A DNA stretch of 64,000 bases, taken from assembly GCF_000200595.1 (NCBI RefSeq), contig NC_014810.2, forward strand, positions 816,311 through 880,310, written 5' to 3'. The stretch comes from Helicobacter felis ATCC 49179. Lineage in GTDB: Bacteria; Campylobacterota; Campylobacteria; Campylobacterales; Helicobacteraceae. Every line of letters begins with the position of its first letter. The stretch's first letter is position 1. Below are positions 1 to 10,297 of the stretch, one piece after another. The notes under the pieces were generated by a model, which saw only the letters and a program-made list of their open reading frames with translations, made no database searches and was not told the DNA's origin. Made by a program: the position numbers and the translations under genes.

Positions 1-646
1 TAAAGAGGGTTTTAGGATAGGTTTCAAAAATATTCCCAATCGCCTTGAGTGCCGCCAAATAGGATTGTTCACCCATGAGCTTTTTAACCTGCAAATAGCC
101 GTCTAAATCTGCCCCTTTAGAATAATTGAGGGGTTGGTTATCCACGCCCAGTTCTTGGATATAGGGAGTTTGGGCATCCTCGATGATAATAGGAAAATCC
201 AAGCCCGTATAAGATTCTTGAGTATGGTTCTTAGGAGTAAGAAAGGGGATTTTCTCGCTAAAACCTACAATTTGCCAAGTGTCAGAGGTGTTTGTAGGAG
301 CGCTTTGAATGGGGATGTGCCGCTTATAGTCATGAGGCAGGGCGAAGAGTTGTTGTTTGAATTTGGGTTTGATGTATAAATAAAACACATAGTCTTTAAT
401 GTCATAGGAGATGTCAAAAAAAGTTGTGTTCATGGGGGTAAAGCCCGGCTTGGGGGTGGAGTGGATCACGCAGGTGATGATTCTAGGGGGAAGAGGGGAT
501 TGTGTGCACACAAAAGGCGTGTCATGTTTAAGAGTGAGGGTTGCAAAATTTTGATCTTCCTCCTTGCCCTGAGTGATGCTAAAAGTGAGGGCAAAAAGGG
601 GGGCACACAAAAGCCCCAAGAATAAAAACGCGCGTTTAAAGTGCAT
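1..646 (-). CDS. pflA: PflA, paralysed-flagella protein (5' part, runs off window)
   Basis: Reading from an ATG at 646 the frame stays open to the window edge, giving about 215 residues. The start is a lipoprotein-free signal peptide (MHFKRAFLFLGLLCAPLFA), so the protein is exported to the periplasm. PflA is needed for flagellar rotation and helps build the periplasmic motor scaffold in Campylobacter and Helicobacter; this role is family knowledge. The call rests on similarity as I remember it and on position: the gene directly follows nuoN, as in H. pylori (HP1273-HP1274). The ATG overlaps the nuoN stop by 11 bases, implying cotranscription with the complex I operon. The C-terminal repeat region lies outside the window. 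Confidence 0.75.
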   Translation of the reverse strand, partial: MHFKRAFLFLGLLCAPLFALTFSITQGKEEDQNFATLTLKHDTPFVCTQSPLPPRIITCVIHSTPKPGFTPMNTTFFDISYDIKDYVFYLYIKPKFKQQLFALPHDYKRHIPIQSAPTNTSDTWQIVGFSEKIPFLTPKNHTQESYTGLDFPIIIEDAQTPYIQELGVDNQPLNYSKGADLDGYLQVKKLMGEQSYLAALKAIGNIFETYPKTLF

Positions 647-2054
647 AATGTTGGAGCACAGAAATAGAACCTAAGCAAAGAATAGCCGTGCCAAAAAGGA
701 CTGCATAGACAGGATAGCTAGCGTTCAAAGCCCCTGAAGTATTAGGGGTTGCAAAAAACATCGCCACGCACAGACGCAGATAATAGCAGGCCGCAATCGC
801 GCTATTAACCACCATCACAATCGCTAAAAATAGATTGTGTTGCGCGAGGAGGTTTTGCAAAATCATCACTTTTCCCCAAAACATGGAAAAGGGGGGAATG
901 CCCGCTAGGGAAAACAAGAAAACAGCTCCTAGAAGAGCTAGAAGGGGTTTGGTGTGAATCAAGCCGTTAAAGCGTGCAAAAGGGTAATGATAGCAGTGTG
1001 CTAAAGCGTCCTCTTTAGTGCTCACACCCCAAAACAGAGCAAAAGCTCCAACATTAGTGATCAAAAACAATAACCAGTAGGCAAACATCGTTTCTACCCA
1101 TCCCCCAAAGACACATGCAAGCGCAAAGCCGGTATGTGAAATGGAACTATAGGCCATCATACGCTTGGCATCCTTTTGCACAAGAGCCATAAGATTTGGA
1201 ATAGTGATTGTGAGGGCTATTAAGAAATAAAAGAGCGCGTGTATGAAAATAATTTGCGTGCTGAGGAAAAAGGCAAATATCCGCCACGCCACCACAAGTC
1301 CGGCAATTTTGGGCACAATGGAAATAAAGCCCGCAAGAACGGGGTTATTTCCCTCATAAATATCAGGCATCCAAGTGTGGAAAGGCACTAAAGAAACCTT
1401 AAAACCCACCGCACCAAGCAAAAAGATTGCCGCACACACACAGAGCACCACGGGGCTAAAATTCTCTGTAAAGGACATGTCAGAGAGATTGAGACTGCCT
1501 GTGAGCAAATAGAGCAATGCTGCCCCCATAGAAAAAAACACACTGGCTAGCACACCCATTGTAAAGTATTTTAAACCTGCTTCAAGTCCGCCATGTTTAT
1601 TATTCAGTGCCATAACAACACACATGGATAAAGAAGCGCTCTCTAGGCCCAAGATAATGATTAATAGATGGTTACTAGAAACCATGATTTGGAAACCAGT
1701 TACCATAAATAAATAAAGAGGGTAAAACTCGGGAGTTTGAAACTCTGAAAAGCGTTCTTTGCTCAACACAAGCCACATGAGTAAAAAACTTGCCGCTACA
1801 ATGAACTTTTGCGCCATCAAAGAGATGGGATCGGTTGTGATCAAATTATAAAAGCTAGAAGGAGCGCCCATGGGCAAAAAAAGAGTCCAAAAATCTAAAG
1901 CAAGGATGAAGAGCACTAAAAACACATTCAGGTTGCGCGAAAATTGCCCCCGACACACATTAGTAAGAAGGACATACACCCCTCCTACCATCCCAATCAG
2001 CATAGGCAAGATGCTAACAAAGTTAAATTCTTGAATCGAAAAAGAGAAGTCCAT
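636..2054 (-). CDS. nuoN: NADH-quinone oxidoreductase subunit N
   Basis: This 472-residue protein is almost entirely hydrophobic, with about 14 membrane segments. It is one of the three antiporter-like proton-pumping subunits of the complex I membrane arm. The conserved Lys/His-containing segments (FKVSLVPFHTWMPDIYEG and KDAKRMMAYSSISHTG) typical of NuoL/M/N are present around residues 220-320. It is the last nuo gene in the operon, 8 bases after nuoM and overlapping pflA. Length matches the family. Start ATG at 2054. Confidence 0.96.
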   Translation of the reverse strand: MDFSFSIQEFNFVSILPMLIGMVGGVYVLLTNVCRGQFSRNLNVFLVLFILALDFWTLFLPMGAPSSFYNLITTDPISLMAQKFIVAASFLLMWLVLSKERFSEFQTPEFYPLYLFMVTGFQIMVSSNHLLIIILGLESASLSMCVVMALNNKHGGLEAGLKYFTMGVLASVFFSMGAALLYLLTGSLNLSDMSFTENFSPVVLCVCAAIFLLGAVGFKVSLVPFHTWMPDIYEGNNPVLAGFISIVPKIAGLVVAWRIFAFFLSTQIIFIHALFYFLIALTITIPNLMALVQKDAKRMMAYSSISHTGFALACVFGGWVETMFAYWLLFLITNVGAFALFWGVSTKEDALAHCYHYPFARFNGLIHTKPLLALLGAVFLFSLAGIPPFSMFWGKVMILQNLLAQHNLFLAIVMVVNSAIAACYYLRLCVAMFFATPNTSGALNASYPVYAVLFGTAILCLGSISVLQHYAL

Positions 2055-2062
2055 AGCAATCC

Positions 2063-3559
2063 TTATGGCGAGACTTGTAGGCGGGTTTGAGCGTTTTGCA
2101 CCAAAAGTTTGGTGCTCGCTTCAAACGCACTCAGTAAAGGTTTGGGGTAAATGCCAAAGAATAAAATAGCTGCCATTAGAATACCCAAAATACCCCTTTG
2201 ACCCCAAGAGAGATCGCTTAAAACTAGGGATTTTCTAGGCGCACCAAAAAAGACCTTTTTATACAAGGCTAGCATATAGATGGCTGATAAAACAATAGTG
2301 CTTCCTGCCACAATGGCCAAAATGGGGGATTTTTGAAAAAAGCCCAAGAGGCTTAAAAATTCGCCTACAAAAGCACTTGTAAGGGGCAAACCCACATTGG
2401 CTAGGGTAGCGATCATAAAAAAGGTCGCATAAACGGGCATAGAGTGCGCCATGCCTCTAAAGAGGGCAATTTTACTTGACCCATAGCGTTGATAAAAAAT
2501 TCCTACTAGCAAAAAGAGTGCGCTGCTCACAAGACCATGGGAGATAAGGGTAAAAAGCGCGCCCCCTACACCTTCGACATTGAGTGCATATATTCCCAAG
2601 AGAGCCACGCCCATGTGCGACATGGAACTATAAGCAATGAGGCGTTTCATCTCTTTTTGCGCGCAGGCTAAGATACCTGCATAGATCACCATACAGAGCG
2701 CGAGCACACAAAGGGGTAAAAAGAAAGTTTGTACGCATTCAGGAAAGAGAGGAATAAAGAAACGCAACAACGCGTAAGTACCCATCTTAGAAAGCAGAGC
2801 AGCTAACACCACAGAGCCTAAAATAGGAGCGTTACCATAGGCATGGGGTAGCCAAGAATGCAGGGGGAAAATGGGAATCTTGACTGCAATCCCCAAGAAA
2901 AACGCTAGAGCGACCCAAAAGCGCACATGATCGGGCAAGACCACCTGCCCTAAATCATAAAGATCAAAACTCCATCCCCCGGCAACGCTCGCATAGGCAT
3001 AACCACAATAAAGAATGCCTAGCAACATAAATAACGAAGCCACAAAGGTATAAAGGAAAAACTTAAGACCTGAATAAACCCTAAGACTCACCCCAAAACG
3101 CCCAATCATATACAAGACGGGCAATAAAGAAACTTCCCAAAAGAGATAAAAGGAGATCAAATTGAGAGCACTAAAAACGCCCATCAACATTCCCTCAACC
3201 AGCAAGAGAGCGATCAGCATGGATTGTTGGTTTTCATGCACATAGAGCGCGCATAGGAAAATCACAAAGGCACTCAGCACCAATAAAAAGAGTGAAATCC
3301 CATCTATGCCCACATGGTAGGCAATACCATATTGGCTTAAAAACCCCAATGCGCCCACTTCTTCAAACTGCATGCCTGCTTGAGCAGGATCAAAAAGCAC
3401 CCAAAGCCAAAACACTAATATGAGTTCCACACCTGCTACCATGACACCATAGGTTTTGGCATGATCATCACGCATGCCAAAAAGAGGTAGTGCTCCCACC
3501 ATAGGCAAAAGAATCAACACGCTCAACAAGTGAGAAGGCAGTAATTGTAAATAATCCAT
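2063..3559 (-). CDS. nuoM: NADH-quinone oxidoreductase subunit M
   Basis: A 498-residue polytopic membrane protein of the complex I membrane arm, one of the antiporter-like proton channels. Around residues 145-320 it shows the family signatures: the glutamate-bearing helix YLFWEVSLLPVLYMIGRFG, then KIPIFPLHSWLPHAYGNAP and the lysine-rich KEMKRLIAYSSMSHMG. These Glu, Lys and His residues form the proton path in this family. It lies 1 base after nuoL and 8 bases before nuoN. Length is normal and there is no sign of disruption. Confidence 0.96.
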   Translation of the reverse strand: MDYLQLLPSHLLSVLILLPMVGALPLFGMRDDHAKTYGVMVAGVELILVFWLWVLFDPAQAGMQFEEVGALGFLSQYGIAYHVGIDGISLFLLVLSAFVIFLCALYVHENQQSMLIALLLVEGMLMGVFSALNLISFYLFWEVSLLPVLYMIGRFGVSLRVYSGLKFFLYTFVASLFMLLGILYCGYAYASVAGGWSFDLYDLGQVVLPDHVRFWVALAFFLGIAVKIPIFPLHSWLPHAYGNAPILGSVVLAALLSKMGTYALLRFFIPLFPECVQTFFLPLCVLALCMVIYAGILACAQKEMKRLIAYSSMSHMGVALLGIYALNVEGVGGALFTLISHGLVSSALFLLVGIFYQRYGSSKIALFRGMAHSMPVYATFFMIATLANVGLPLTSAFVGEFLSLLGFFQKSPILAIVAGSTIVLSAIYMLALYKKVFFGAPRKSLVLSDLSWGQRGILGILMAAILFFGIYPKPLLSAFEASTKLLVQNAQTRLQVSP

Positions 3560-3560
3560 G

Positions 3561-5417
3561 CTATCTCCAAAAACTCAAAATCGCCATCAACAACGCCATT
3601 GCCACCCCAAAGGCCATCCATCTGAGCGCACTGCTTAAATTCCCACTTTGCATGGGAGTTAGCATTTGCCCTAAAAGAGTGGGGATTTTAGCGATGGTAT
3701 CTACAAAGGTATCGAGCAAACGCACCTCAATTTTACGCCATATCCAAGAGGCTAGACACAAAAATGCCCGGCTGATCGCCCCGTACAAAGCTGGGATATA
3801 GTATTGGTTTAAGAGCAAGCGGTAGAAAAACCCTCCCTCTTTTGGACTAAAGCCCTTTTTATACCTTTGCACGGCATAGGCAATAGAAAACAAGACCCCG
3901 ATAGTGGTAAGAGCTAACAAGAGCATTTGGGGCACAGGGTAATCGGCAAAGGAGGGCACAGAAATTGCCTTTGAGACAAAATGAAAAAAGCTGTGCTCAA
4001 AAAACCCGGCAATCACGGCTAAAATGGCTAAGGGCAACATGGCCCAAAGCATGAAACTTGGGGCTTCGTGAGGGTGTTCAATATCATGCGCTTTAGGGGC
4101 AAAGAAAACCAACATCAAAAGTCTAAAGCTATAAAAGGCCGTAAAAAGCGCGCCAATAAGCAAGGCTAAAAAGAGCCCGTGATGCCCCGTAGCAAAGGCA
4201 ACTTCTAAAATTTTATCCTTAGAGAAAAAACCGGCAAAGGGGTAAAGCCCGCAGAGGGCGAGCGAGGCTAGCCCCATTAAAATCGCCGTGGTTTTCATAG
4301 GTTTATACAATCCGCCCATTTTACTAATGTCTAGTTTATCGTGCATGGCGTGCATGACATTGCCCGCGCCCAAGAATAGCAGGGCTTTAAAAAAGGCGTG
4401 GGTAAAAAGATGGAAAAGCGCAATCCAATACGCCCCAAGCCCTGCCCCCACAAACATGTATCCTAGTTGCGAGAGAGTGGAATACGCCACAATGCGTTTT
4501 AAGTCCTTATTCACTAACGCCATACTTGCCCCAAACAATGCTACAAATGCTCCCAAACATGCAATACCATAACCTAACTCAGGCAATGCGCTATAGAGTG
4601 GGTGTGCTCTAATCACCAAATACACCCCAGCGGTAACCATTGTCGCAGCGTGGATGAGAGCAGATACAGGTGTGGGCCCCTCCATCGCATTGGCTAGCCA
4701 AGTGTGCAAGGGGAATTGTGCGCTCTTGCCCACTGCCCCCACAAAGAGCAAGAGACCCATCCAAAATAAAATATGGGGGTCTGCACTAGAAATATTGGCA
4801 AAGACTACGGAGTATTGCAGGGAGCCAAAAGTCCAATACACGAGCAAAATCCCCATGAGCATCCCCAAGTCAGCAATACGATTCATCACAAAGGCTTCCA
4901 TCGAGGCGTTATTCGCACTCTCTCTTTCATACCAAAAGCCAATGAGTAAATAAGAACACAGCCCCACGCCCTCCCAGCCCACAAACAGCCCCAAGAAATT
5001 ATCACTCAACACCAAGATGAGCATAGAAAAAACAAAACCAGAGAGGTAGCTAAAATAGCGGTTATAGCCCTTGTCATGGCACATATACCCGATCGAATAG
5101 ACATGCACTAGAAAAGAGACCAAAGTTACCACTACAATCATCACTGCGCTAATGGGATCGACCCCAAAAGAAAAGCCCACACTAAAGCCCCCCAAGGTCA
5201 TCCATTCAAAAAGCGTGGCTTCGATTCGTTGTCCATGCAGGCTCAAATTTAAGAGATATAAAGCTCCCAAAAACGCCAATCCTAAGAGAGTCGAATTAAT
5301 AACCCCCACATGCAAACTCTTTGGGCTCGTCCCCCATAAACCTGCATAAAGAGCCCCCAAAAGAGGCAGAAATAACACCGCCTTTAGCGCAATAGACGCG
5401 CACATGCCAGCTTCCAT
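3561..5417 (-). CDS. nuoL: NADH-quinone oxidoreductase subunit L
   Basis: A 618-residue membrane protein, the distal proton-pumping subunit of complex I, with the long lateral helix expected near the C-terminus. Motifs seen include LFVGWEGVGLCSYLLIGFWY, AQFPLHTWLANAMEGPTPVS and NKDLKRIVAYSTLSQLGYM. I place the start at the ATG at 5417, two bases past the nuoK stop, because AAAGG sits just upstream. A longer frame to 5477 would overlap nuoK needlessly. H. pylori NuoL is about the same length (around 612 residues). Confidence 0.95.
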   Translation of the reverse strand: MEAGMCASIALKAVLFLPLLGALYAGLWGTSPKSLHVGVINSTLLGLAFLGALYLLNLSLHGQRIEATLFEWMTLGGFSVGFSFGVDPISAVMIVVVTLVSFLVHVYSIGYMCHDKGYNRYFSYLSGFVFSMLILVLSDNFLGLFVGWEGVGLCSYLLIGFWYERESANNASMEAFVMNRIADLGMLMGILLVYWTFGSLQYSVVFANISSADPHILFWMGLLLFVGAVGKSAQFPLHTWLANAMEGPTPVSALIHAATMVTAGVYLVIRAHPLYSALPELGYGIACLGAFVALFGASMALVNKDLKRIVAYSTLSQLGYMFVGAGLGAYWIALFHLFTHAFFKALLFLGAGNVMHAMHDKLDISKMGGLYKPMKTTAILMGLASLALCGLYPFAGFFSKDKILEVAFATGHHGLFLALLIGALFTAFYSFRLLMLVFFAPKAHDIEHPHEAPSFMLWAMLPLAILAVIAGFFEHSFFHFVSKAISVPSFADYPVPQMLLLALTTIGVLFSIAYAVQRYKKGFSPKEGGFFYRLLLNQYYIPALYGAISRAFLCLASWIWRKIEVRLLDTFVDTIAKIPTLLGQMLTPMQSGNLSSALRWMAFGVAMALLMAILSFWR

Positions 5418-5419
5418 GC

Positions 5420-5722
5420 TTAACCTTTCATGCGAGCTAGAGTGTCGATGTCTAAGGTTTTGTATTTTTTGTACCACAAAATTACAAGACCTAGTCCTAC
5501 AGCCACTTCAGAAGCCGCTACTGCGATCATAAAAAGCGCGAAAATCTGCCCATCGATGTTTTTTAGAGAATGGGCGATTGCTACAAAGGCGACATTGATC
5601 GCATTGAGCATGATTTCCGTAGAAAAAAAGAGCATTAAAATATTCTTGCGCCGCAACATACCAAACAAACCTACACAAAAGAGCAAAGAAGCAAAGACCA
5701 AATAATGCGCTAGGGTAACCAT
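5420..5722 (-). CDS. nuoK: NADH-quinone oxidoreductase subunit K
   Basis: A 100-residue, three-helix membrane subunit linking the quinone site to the antiporter subunits of complex I. The buried glutamates of the family are visible in FSTEIMLNAINVAFVA and AASEVAVGLGLVI. The ATG at 5722 overlaps the nuoJ stop as TGATG, a coupling arrangement. The preceding TTG codon would only add one residue. Length equals that of H. pylori NuoK. Confidence 0.95.
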   Translation of the reverse strand: MVTLAHYLVFASLLFCVGLFGMLRRKNILMLFFSTEIMLNAINVAFVAIAHSLKNIDGQIFALFMIAVAASEVAVGLGLVILWYKKYKTLDIDTLARMKG

Positions 5723-6246
5723 CAACTCTCCTTTTTGGGGCTTTTTTTGAGCGCGCTTGCTATGGCCCCAACTAAAGCCACTAAGAGCATGAACGCTCCC
5801 ACCTCAAAGGCGACCAAGTATTTACTAAAGAGCACATACCCGATCAATTTCGTATTAGAGATGTCTACGCTAGGACTCAAACTCTCCTGCAAGGTGTAGG
5901 CATATTGTGCAATAAAAGGTGCGCCTAACAAGGCAACCAACACGACAGCTAGCACCATAACTAAAAGAGCAGGAATTTTAGGGGCGTGCGCCCTCTCTTG
6001 CACCTCTTGTGATGCGTTCAAAAACATCATACCAAAGGCATACATCACCACAACCGCCCCTACATAGACCAAAATTTGCACCACGCCTAGAAATTCAGCG
6101 TCCAAGAGAAAGAAGAAAGCCGATACAAAAACCATCGCTGTAGCCAAAGAGGTCATGGCGTATAAAATATTTGTAGTGGTTACCACCACAAAAGCCATGC
6201 CTAAAGTCAAGGCAGCAAAGAAATAAAAGGCAAGAGTTTCAAACAT
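5722..6246 (-). CDS. nuoJ: NADH-quinone oxidoreductase subunit J
   Basis: A 174-residue protein with five predicted membrane helices. Typical NuoJ motifs are present: [17 protein letters not shown] and [22 protein letters not shown], the latter being the pi-bulge helix next to the quinone channel. The ATG at 6246 is chosen because GGAGAAGG lies just upstream and it gives a natural N-terminus ([10 protein letters not shown]). The longer basic extension back to 6285 is the out-of-frame tail of nuoI. The start overlaps the nuoI end by 8 bases. Confidence 0.94.
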   Translation of the reverse strand: MFETLAFYFFAALTLGMAFVVVTTTNILYAMTSLATAMVFVSAFFFLLDAEFLGVVQILVYVGAVVVMYAFGMMFLNASQEVQERAHAPKIPALLVMVLAVVLVALLGAPFIAQYAYTLQESLSPSVDISNTKLIGYVLFSKYLVAFEVGAFMLLVALVGAIASALKKSPKKES

Positions 6247-6862
6247 GGTTTTCCTTCTCCTCTTTGTCTTTTTTGACCTCCTCATCCTTTAGAGCGTAAT
6301 CTAGGGGGGTTTGACACAAGCGTTTGCTAGCGTTGTTGCTGGGCGCGCCAAAGCCGGCAAACTCGACATGGCTATGATCTTTGGCACTTTGTATATCGGT
6401 TAGAAACTCTGCCTTACCCCCAAATTGTGAGCGTTGCACACTGCTATTCTCAAAGCGTTGTCCCATCACAATGGCAAGCTCTGGGCACACTTCCGCACAC
6501 AGCCCGCAATAAATGCAACGCCCTAAGTTAATGGTGTAGCTGTCTATATGTTTTCTCTCATCCTCGCCCTTGTGAGTGATAATGCGAATACAATTGCTCG
6601 TGCAAATCTTTTCACACAACCCGCACCCAATACAGCGTTCATTGCCCGATTCTAAGAGTCGTTGGAGATGATGCACAGCTCTGTATCTAGGACTTAAGGG
6701 TAAAACCTCCATAGGATAATGGATAGTAACTTCCTTGCTAAAAAACTCTTTAATAGTGAGCCCCAAGCCCTTAAATAACTCTAATCCAAAGCTAGTTTTG
6801 AGCGTCTCTAGCAACTTAGGACTAGACTTTTTGGGATCGAGCCATTTATATTTTTGCCCCAT
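6239..6862 (-). CDS. nuoI: NADH-quinone oxidoreductase subunit I (two 4Fe-4S clusters)
   Basis: A 207-residue ferredoxin-like subunit that passes electrons through clusters N6a and N6b in the peripheral arm of complex I. Two CxxCxxCxxxC motifs are clear: [11 protein letters not shown] and [12 protein letters not shown], near residues 80 and 120. The N-terminus has the amphipathic membrane-contact stretch [16 protein letters not shown]. The ATG at 6862 has AGGAGG five bases upstream, which settles the start. The acidic/basic C-terminal tail ending ENHV resembles H. pylori NuoI. Confidence 0.95.
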   Translation of the reverse strand: MGQKYKWLDPKKSSPKLLETLKTSFGLELFKGLGLTIKEFFSKEVTIHYPMEVLPLSPRYRAVHHLQRLLESGNERCIGCGLCEKICTSNCIRIITHKGEDERKHIDSYTINLGRCIYCGLCAEVCPELAIVMGQRFENSSVQRSQFGGKAEFLTDIQSAKDHSHVEFAGFGAPSNNASKRLCQTPLDYALKDEEVKKDKEEKENHV

Positions 6863-6872
6863 AAGCACCTCC

Positions 6873-7865
6873 TTAAAAAAGTAAAAGCACTAGCCCAGTG
6901 GCTAGGATATTGATTAGGGCTAAAGGCAACATGATTTTCCAGCACATGCGCATGAGTTGGTCAGGGCGCACATGGGGGAAAGTTGCCCGTGCCCACATGG
7001 ATAAGAATACAAAGAAACAGACTTTGATTAGGATCGCAATGCCGCCCGGGATAAAGCCCCACGCATTGTAACCTCCAAAGAAAATAAGAGAGATCACAAA
7101 ACAAAAGGCGAACAAATGGGCGTATTCAGCTAAGAAAAACATGCCCCATCTAAGCCCGCTATACTCCGTGCAAAAGCCGGCGACAATCTCGGCTTCATGT
7201 TCAAGCAAGTCAAAGGGGGTGCGGTTTAACTCGGCATAACTAGAGATCAAGAATAAAAAGAAGGCTAAAGGCTGTTTAAACACGAGCCAGTGCAACATGC
7301 CACCCTCTTGGTATTGGTTGATCTCCACTAAGGACAGAGAGCCTACCACCATGATCGGGGCTAAAATCGTTAAGGTGCTCACCACCTCAAAACTTAGAAG
7401 TTGTATAGTCGCCCGCGCTGCCCCAATCAAAGAGTATTTACTATTGGAGGCTAGCCCGGCTAAAAGGGGAGCATAAATACTCGCTGAACCCACCGCTAGA
7501 AAGAACAACAACCCGACATTGATGTCTGAGATGATGGGGCTGATAGTGTGCCCAAAAATAGTAAAATCCCCAAAAAAGGGAATGGGCGCCATGCTCACAA
7601 ACGCGCTCACCATCGCGATTACCGGAGCAATGGAGAAAATTAAGCGGTTGGCATTTTGAGGGATCACATCTTCTTTAGTGAAAAGCTTGATCGCATCGGC
7701 GATCACTTGCAAGAGCCCAAAAGGACCAACATAAGTAGGGCCTAGTCGGCGCTGGAAGTAGGCTAACACCTTGCGCTCTAAATAAGTCCCAAAGGCTCCA
7801 AGCCCGGCAAAGACAAGGACCACTACCAAGATTTTGATCAAGGTTTCAATGATTTCAGCACTCAT
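6873..7865 (-). CDS. nuoH: NADH-quinone oxidoreductase subunit H
   Basis: A 330-residue, eight-helix membrane subunit that forms most of the quinone-binding chamber of complex I. Recognisable parts are [20 protein letters not shown] near residue 30 and [20 protein letters not shown] near residue 215, with the charged residues that line the quinone channel. The ATG at 7865 overlaps the nuoG stop as ATGA. The 4-codon upstream extension to 7877 lies inside nuoG. Length matches H. pylori (329). Confidence 0.96.
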   Translation of the reverse strand: MSAEIIETLIKILVVVLVFAGLGAFGTYLERKVLAYFQRRLGPTYVGPFGLLQVIADAIKLFTKEDVIPQNANRLIFSIAPVIAMVSAFVSMAPIPFFGDFTIFGHTISPIISDINVGLLFFLAVGSASIYAPLLAGLASNSKYSLIGAARATIQLLSFEVVSTLTILAPIMVVGSLSLVEINQYQEGGMLHWLVFKQPLAFFLFLISSYAELNRTPFDLLEHEAEIVAGFCTEYSGLRWGMFFLAEYAHLFAFCFVISLIFFGGYNAWGFIPGGIAILIKVCFFVFLSMWARATFPHVRPDQLMRMCWKIMLPLALINILATGLVLLLF

Positions 7866-10297
7866 GCGCGCTCCCATTGCAAGGTTTCAAAAGGACTAGA
7901 AAAGACTTGCGCTTTATCTAGGCTTGGGCTTACCATGAATACATTTCGCTTTAGGCTGTGGTCTATATAAACTTTACCCGTGAGGGTGCGCGCCCCTTTG
8001 CTTAAGGTGATTTGCGCGCCCTCTTCAAGTCCCAAACTCTCTAAATATTCCTTAGAGGTGTAAATCCCTTCTTTGAGCTGTAGATTTTGGCTTTTGAGTG
8101 TGTGGGTGTTGAACTGCGTTTCGGCAAATTGCAAATAGGCGTTAAACTCGCCCACGCTCTCTAGCGGGCTTATAGGTGTGCTTGGTTCTGTAGCTTGGCT
8201 AGGTGTGCTTTTAAGTTTATACCCTCGATAATTGCTTTTGTCATTGGCGTAAAAGTTTGTTAAGTCATCATAAGCTACGCCCAAAAAGCCCTTTTCTTGG
8301 GGCAGTTCGTGGGTGTATTCTACTAAACTCTCCCCATATAGGCCGAAGTGCTGGGCGATGTCAGCTAAATCTAGCCCTTCATAAGCCAAAGCCGGGCGCA
8401 GGGGTAAGGCTCGCCCCTCTAAATTTGTCATAGTCGCTTCTACTTGGTTAAAGCTAGGCAAAATAAAATCTACCACATTGTGCGCCTGCCCACTCTCATC
8501 CACACAATCACTATCTAAGATAAAATCTCCTTTTGTGCGCACACCCACACTCGGGCTAGCGTGGCTGTCCTTTTCCAAATTGCAAAGCGACACAATGCCT
8601 AGCGCGTTGCTTGTGGGAGGGATTAAAAAGATTTTAAGTTTCTCTAGGGTGCTTGCCTCTTGCAACATTAGAGCTATGTTGTGGGCTTTGGAGTGGGTGT
8701 AAATTTCTGGCCCGATTAGAAGAGCCACACTGGGGGCTTTTTCAATGAGGGCTTTGATTTTCTCAAAAGTGGGGCTGTCTAGCTTAACGCTTTCAAGCAT
8801 GGCAAATACGGGGGGTTTGTCTTCGGCTTTGGACTCAAGCTTAGTTTCCTCTAGGCCACAGGCATGCTCTTCATCTGTGGGGGTTTTCTCTGTAGTTTCT
8901 TGGGCTTCTTTGGGGGCTTTGGGAGCTGGCTTAAGGGTAGGCTCTGGCAACACTTGGCTATTTTTTAAGCTCTCCAAACTGGGGCTATTGACCCCTAAGG
9001 CCATTAAAAACGCTCCTAAAATGATCTCCTCTGCCCCTACAGCGTGGCACACAGGCACCACACTCCGGCAAATTTTCTCCAACGCGCTATCTTCTAGGGG
9101 GTGGGCGTAAATTAAGCTTGTGCCCTTATTCACTTTAAGCACATTAGCCAAAGCGTATTTGAGTAGAGGGTTTTCATTTTTAAGGCGTGATCCCAGACTT
9201 AACACACAACTAGAACTTTTTAAATCTTTTAAATCGTGCCATTTGGGGTTAAAGACACGCAAAAACTCTTGGAAGGCGTGGAGTTTGTCGTTATGCAGGC
9301 TAAAGCCACATTTTTTGCGTATTTGCTCCACCAAGTAAGCTTCTTCATTGCTTAAATCTCCCCCGATATACACCGCCTTCGCCTCTTTAAGTTTTTGTAC
9401 GGCTTGCTCTATGTTGGTGCTCCCCTCCCTAGAGGCGTGCAAGTCAAAGGCAAAACGCCCCGCTCCACAGATAGGGTTATGGTAGAAATCATTGCCCACT
9501 CTAAAAATGCGTTGTTGCTCGCCCAAAGTGTCAAAGTGGCGCACTTGGTAATCAAGCAAGCACCCGGCTGCACAATGCATACAAGTCGAGTCGATGTGTT
9601 TGAGCTCCCACGCATTGGCTTTATAACTAAAATCTTTGTAGACAATCGCCCCCACAGGGCACACAGCGATACACTCCCCGCAATCATAGCAAGGGGTGGA
9701 GCCCACAAAGGCGATCATGCCCTTTTGTTTGCGACTCCACACGCCAAAAGGGTCTTTAGGCATGCTCTCTTTAAATTTATCAGGAGCGTGCAAGCTTGCC
9801 TTACTTGCCTTTAGATTGCTATCACCAATGTTGTCGCTACAAGTGGTTACACAACGCTCGCACATGATACATAAGTTTGGATCGTAGGAGGCTTGCGCCC
9901 AAAAGGCAAAGGGCTTTAAGTTATCGCGCACACTGAAAGGCTGGCGATCCACTAAAGTGCGGTGTGTCATGTCTTGTAATTCACACTCTCCGCTTTTATC
10001 GCACACCCCACACTCCAAAGGGTGATTAACATCATAGGTTTGCATGATCATTTGGCGTTCAGCCACGAGCGCAGGGGTCATTGTGGCGACTTTGGTGTTG
10101 GCTTTAGGTTTGGTGTTGCAAGCATAAACCCTTTTGCCCTCCACCTCCACCATGCACATCTTACAAGCCACTGTGGGTGAGCACCCGCTCAGATAGCAAA
10201 TAGCAGGGATATACACCCCCGCACTGCGCGCCGCCTCTAAGATTGTCTGCCCCTCGCTAAACTCTACCTTTTGCCCATCTATTTCTATGCTTGGCAT
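7862..10297 (-). CDS. nuoG: NADH-quinone oxidoreductase subunit G (Fe-S, molybdopterin-family fold)
   Basis: An 811-residue peripheral-arm subunit. From the N-terminus it has a 2Fe-2S ferredoxin domain (Cys 34, 45, 48 and one after VYA), the N3-type motif HPLECGVCDKSGEC, paired 4Fe-4S motifs (CIMCERCVTTC and CYDCGECIAVCP), then CMHCAAGC. A degenerate molybdopterin-oxidoreductase domain follows. An interrupting low-complexity Pro/Lys/Glu linker sits around residues 445-495. It is slightly shorter than H. pylori NuoG. It begins inside the end of the small NuoE-position gene, so the NuoF-like gene found here in H. pylori is absent. Confidence 0.95.
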   Translation of the reverse strand: MPSIEIDGQKVEFSEGQTILEAARSAGVYIPAICYLSGCSPTVACKMCMVEVEGKRVYACNTKPKANTKVATMTPALVAERQMIMQTYDVNHPLECGVCDKSGECELQDMTHRTLVDRQPFSVRDNLKPFAFWAQASYDPNLCIMCERCVTTCSDNIGDSNLKASKASLHAPDKFKESMPKDPFGVWSRKQKGMIAFVGSTPCYDCGECIAVCPVGAIVYKDFSYKANAWELKHIDSTCMHCAAGCLLDYQVRHFDTLGEQQRIFRVGNDFYHNPICGAGRFAFDLHASREGSTNIEQAVQKLKEAKAVYIGGDLSNEEAYLVEQIRKKCGFSLHNDKLHAFQEFLRVFNPKWHDLKDLKSSSCVLSLGSRLKNENPLLKYALANVLKVNKGTSLIYAHPLEDSALEKICRSVVPVCHAVGAEEIILGAFLMALGVNSPSLESLKNSQVLPEPTLKPAPKAPKEAQETTEKTPTDEEHACGLEETKLESKAEDKPPVFAMLESVKLDSPTFEKIKALIEKAPSVALLIGPEIYTHSKAHNIALMLQEASTLEKLKIFLIPPTSNALGIVSLCNLEKDSHASPSVGVRTKGDFILDSDCVDESGQAHNVVDFILPSFNQVEATMTNLEGRALPLRPALAYEGLDLADIAQHFGLYGESLVEYTHELPQEKGFLGVAYDDLTNFYANDKSNYRGYKLKSTPSQATEPSTPISPLESVGEFNAYLQFAETQFNTHTLKSQNLQLKEGIYTSKEYLESLGLEEGAQITLSKGARTLTGKVYIDHSLKRNVFMVSPSLDKAQVFSSPFETLQWERA

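Noticed and set aside
134-379. Plus-strand 81-residue frame at the window start
   Set aside because: Antisense to pflA, whose minus-strand frame is continuous across the region and has a signal peptide.
5418-5477. 20-residue N-terminal extension of NuoL
   Set aside because: It lies inside nuoK, is basic rather than hydrophobic, and a good RBS precedes the ATG at 5417.
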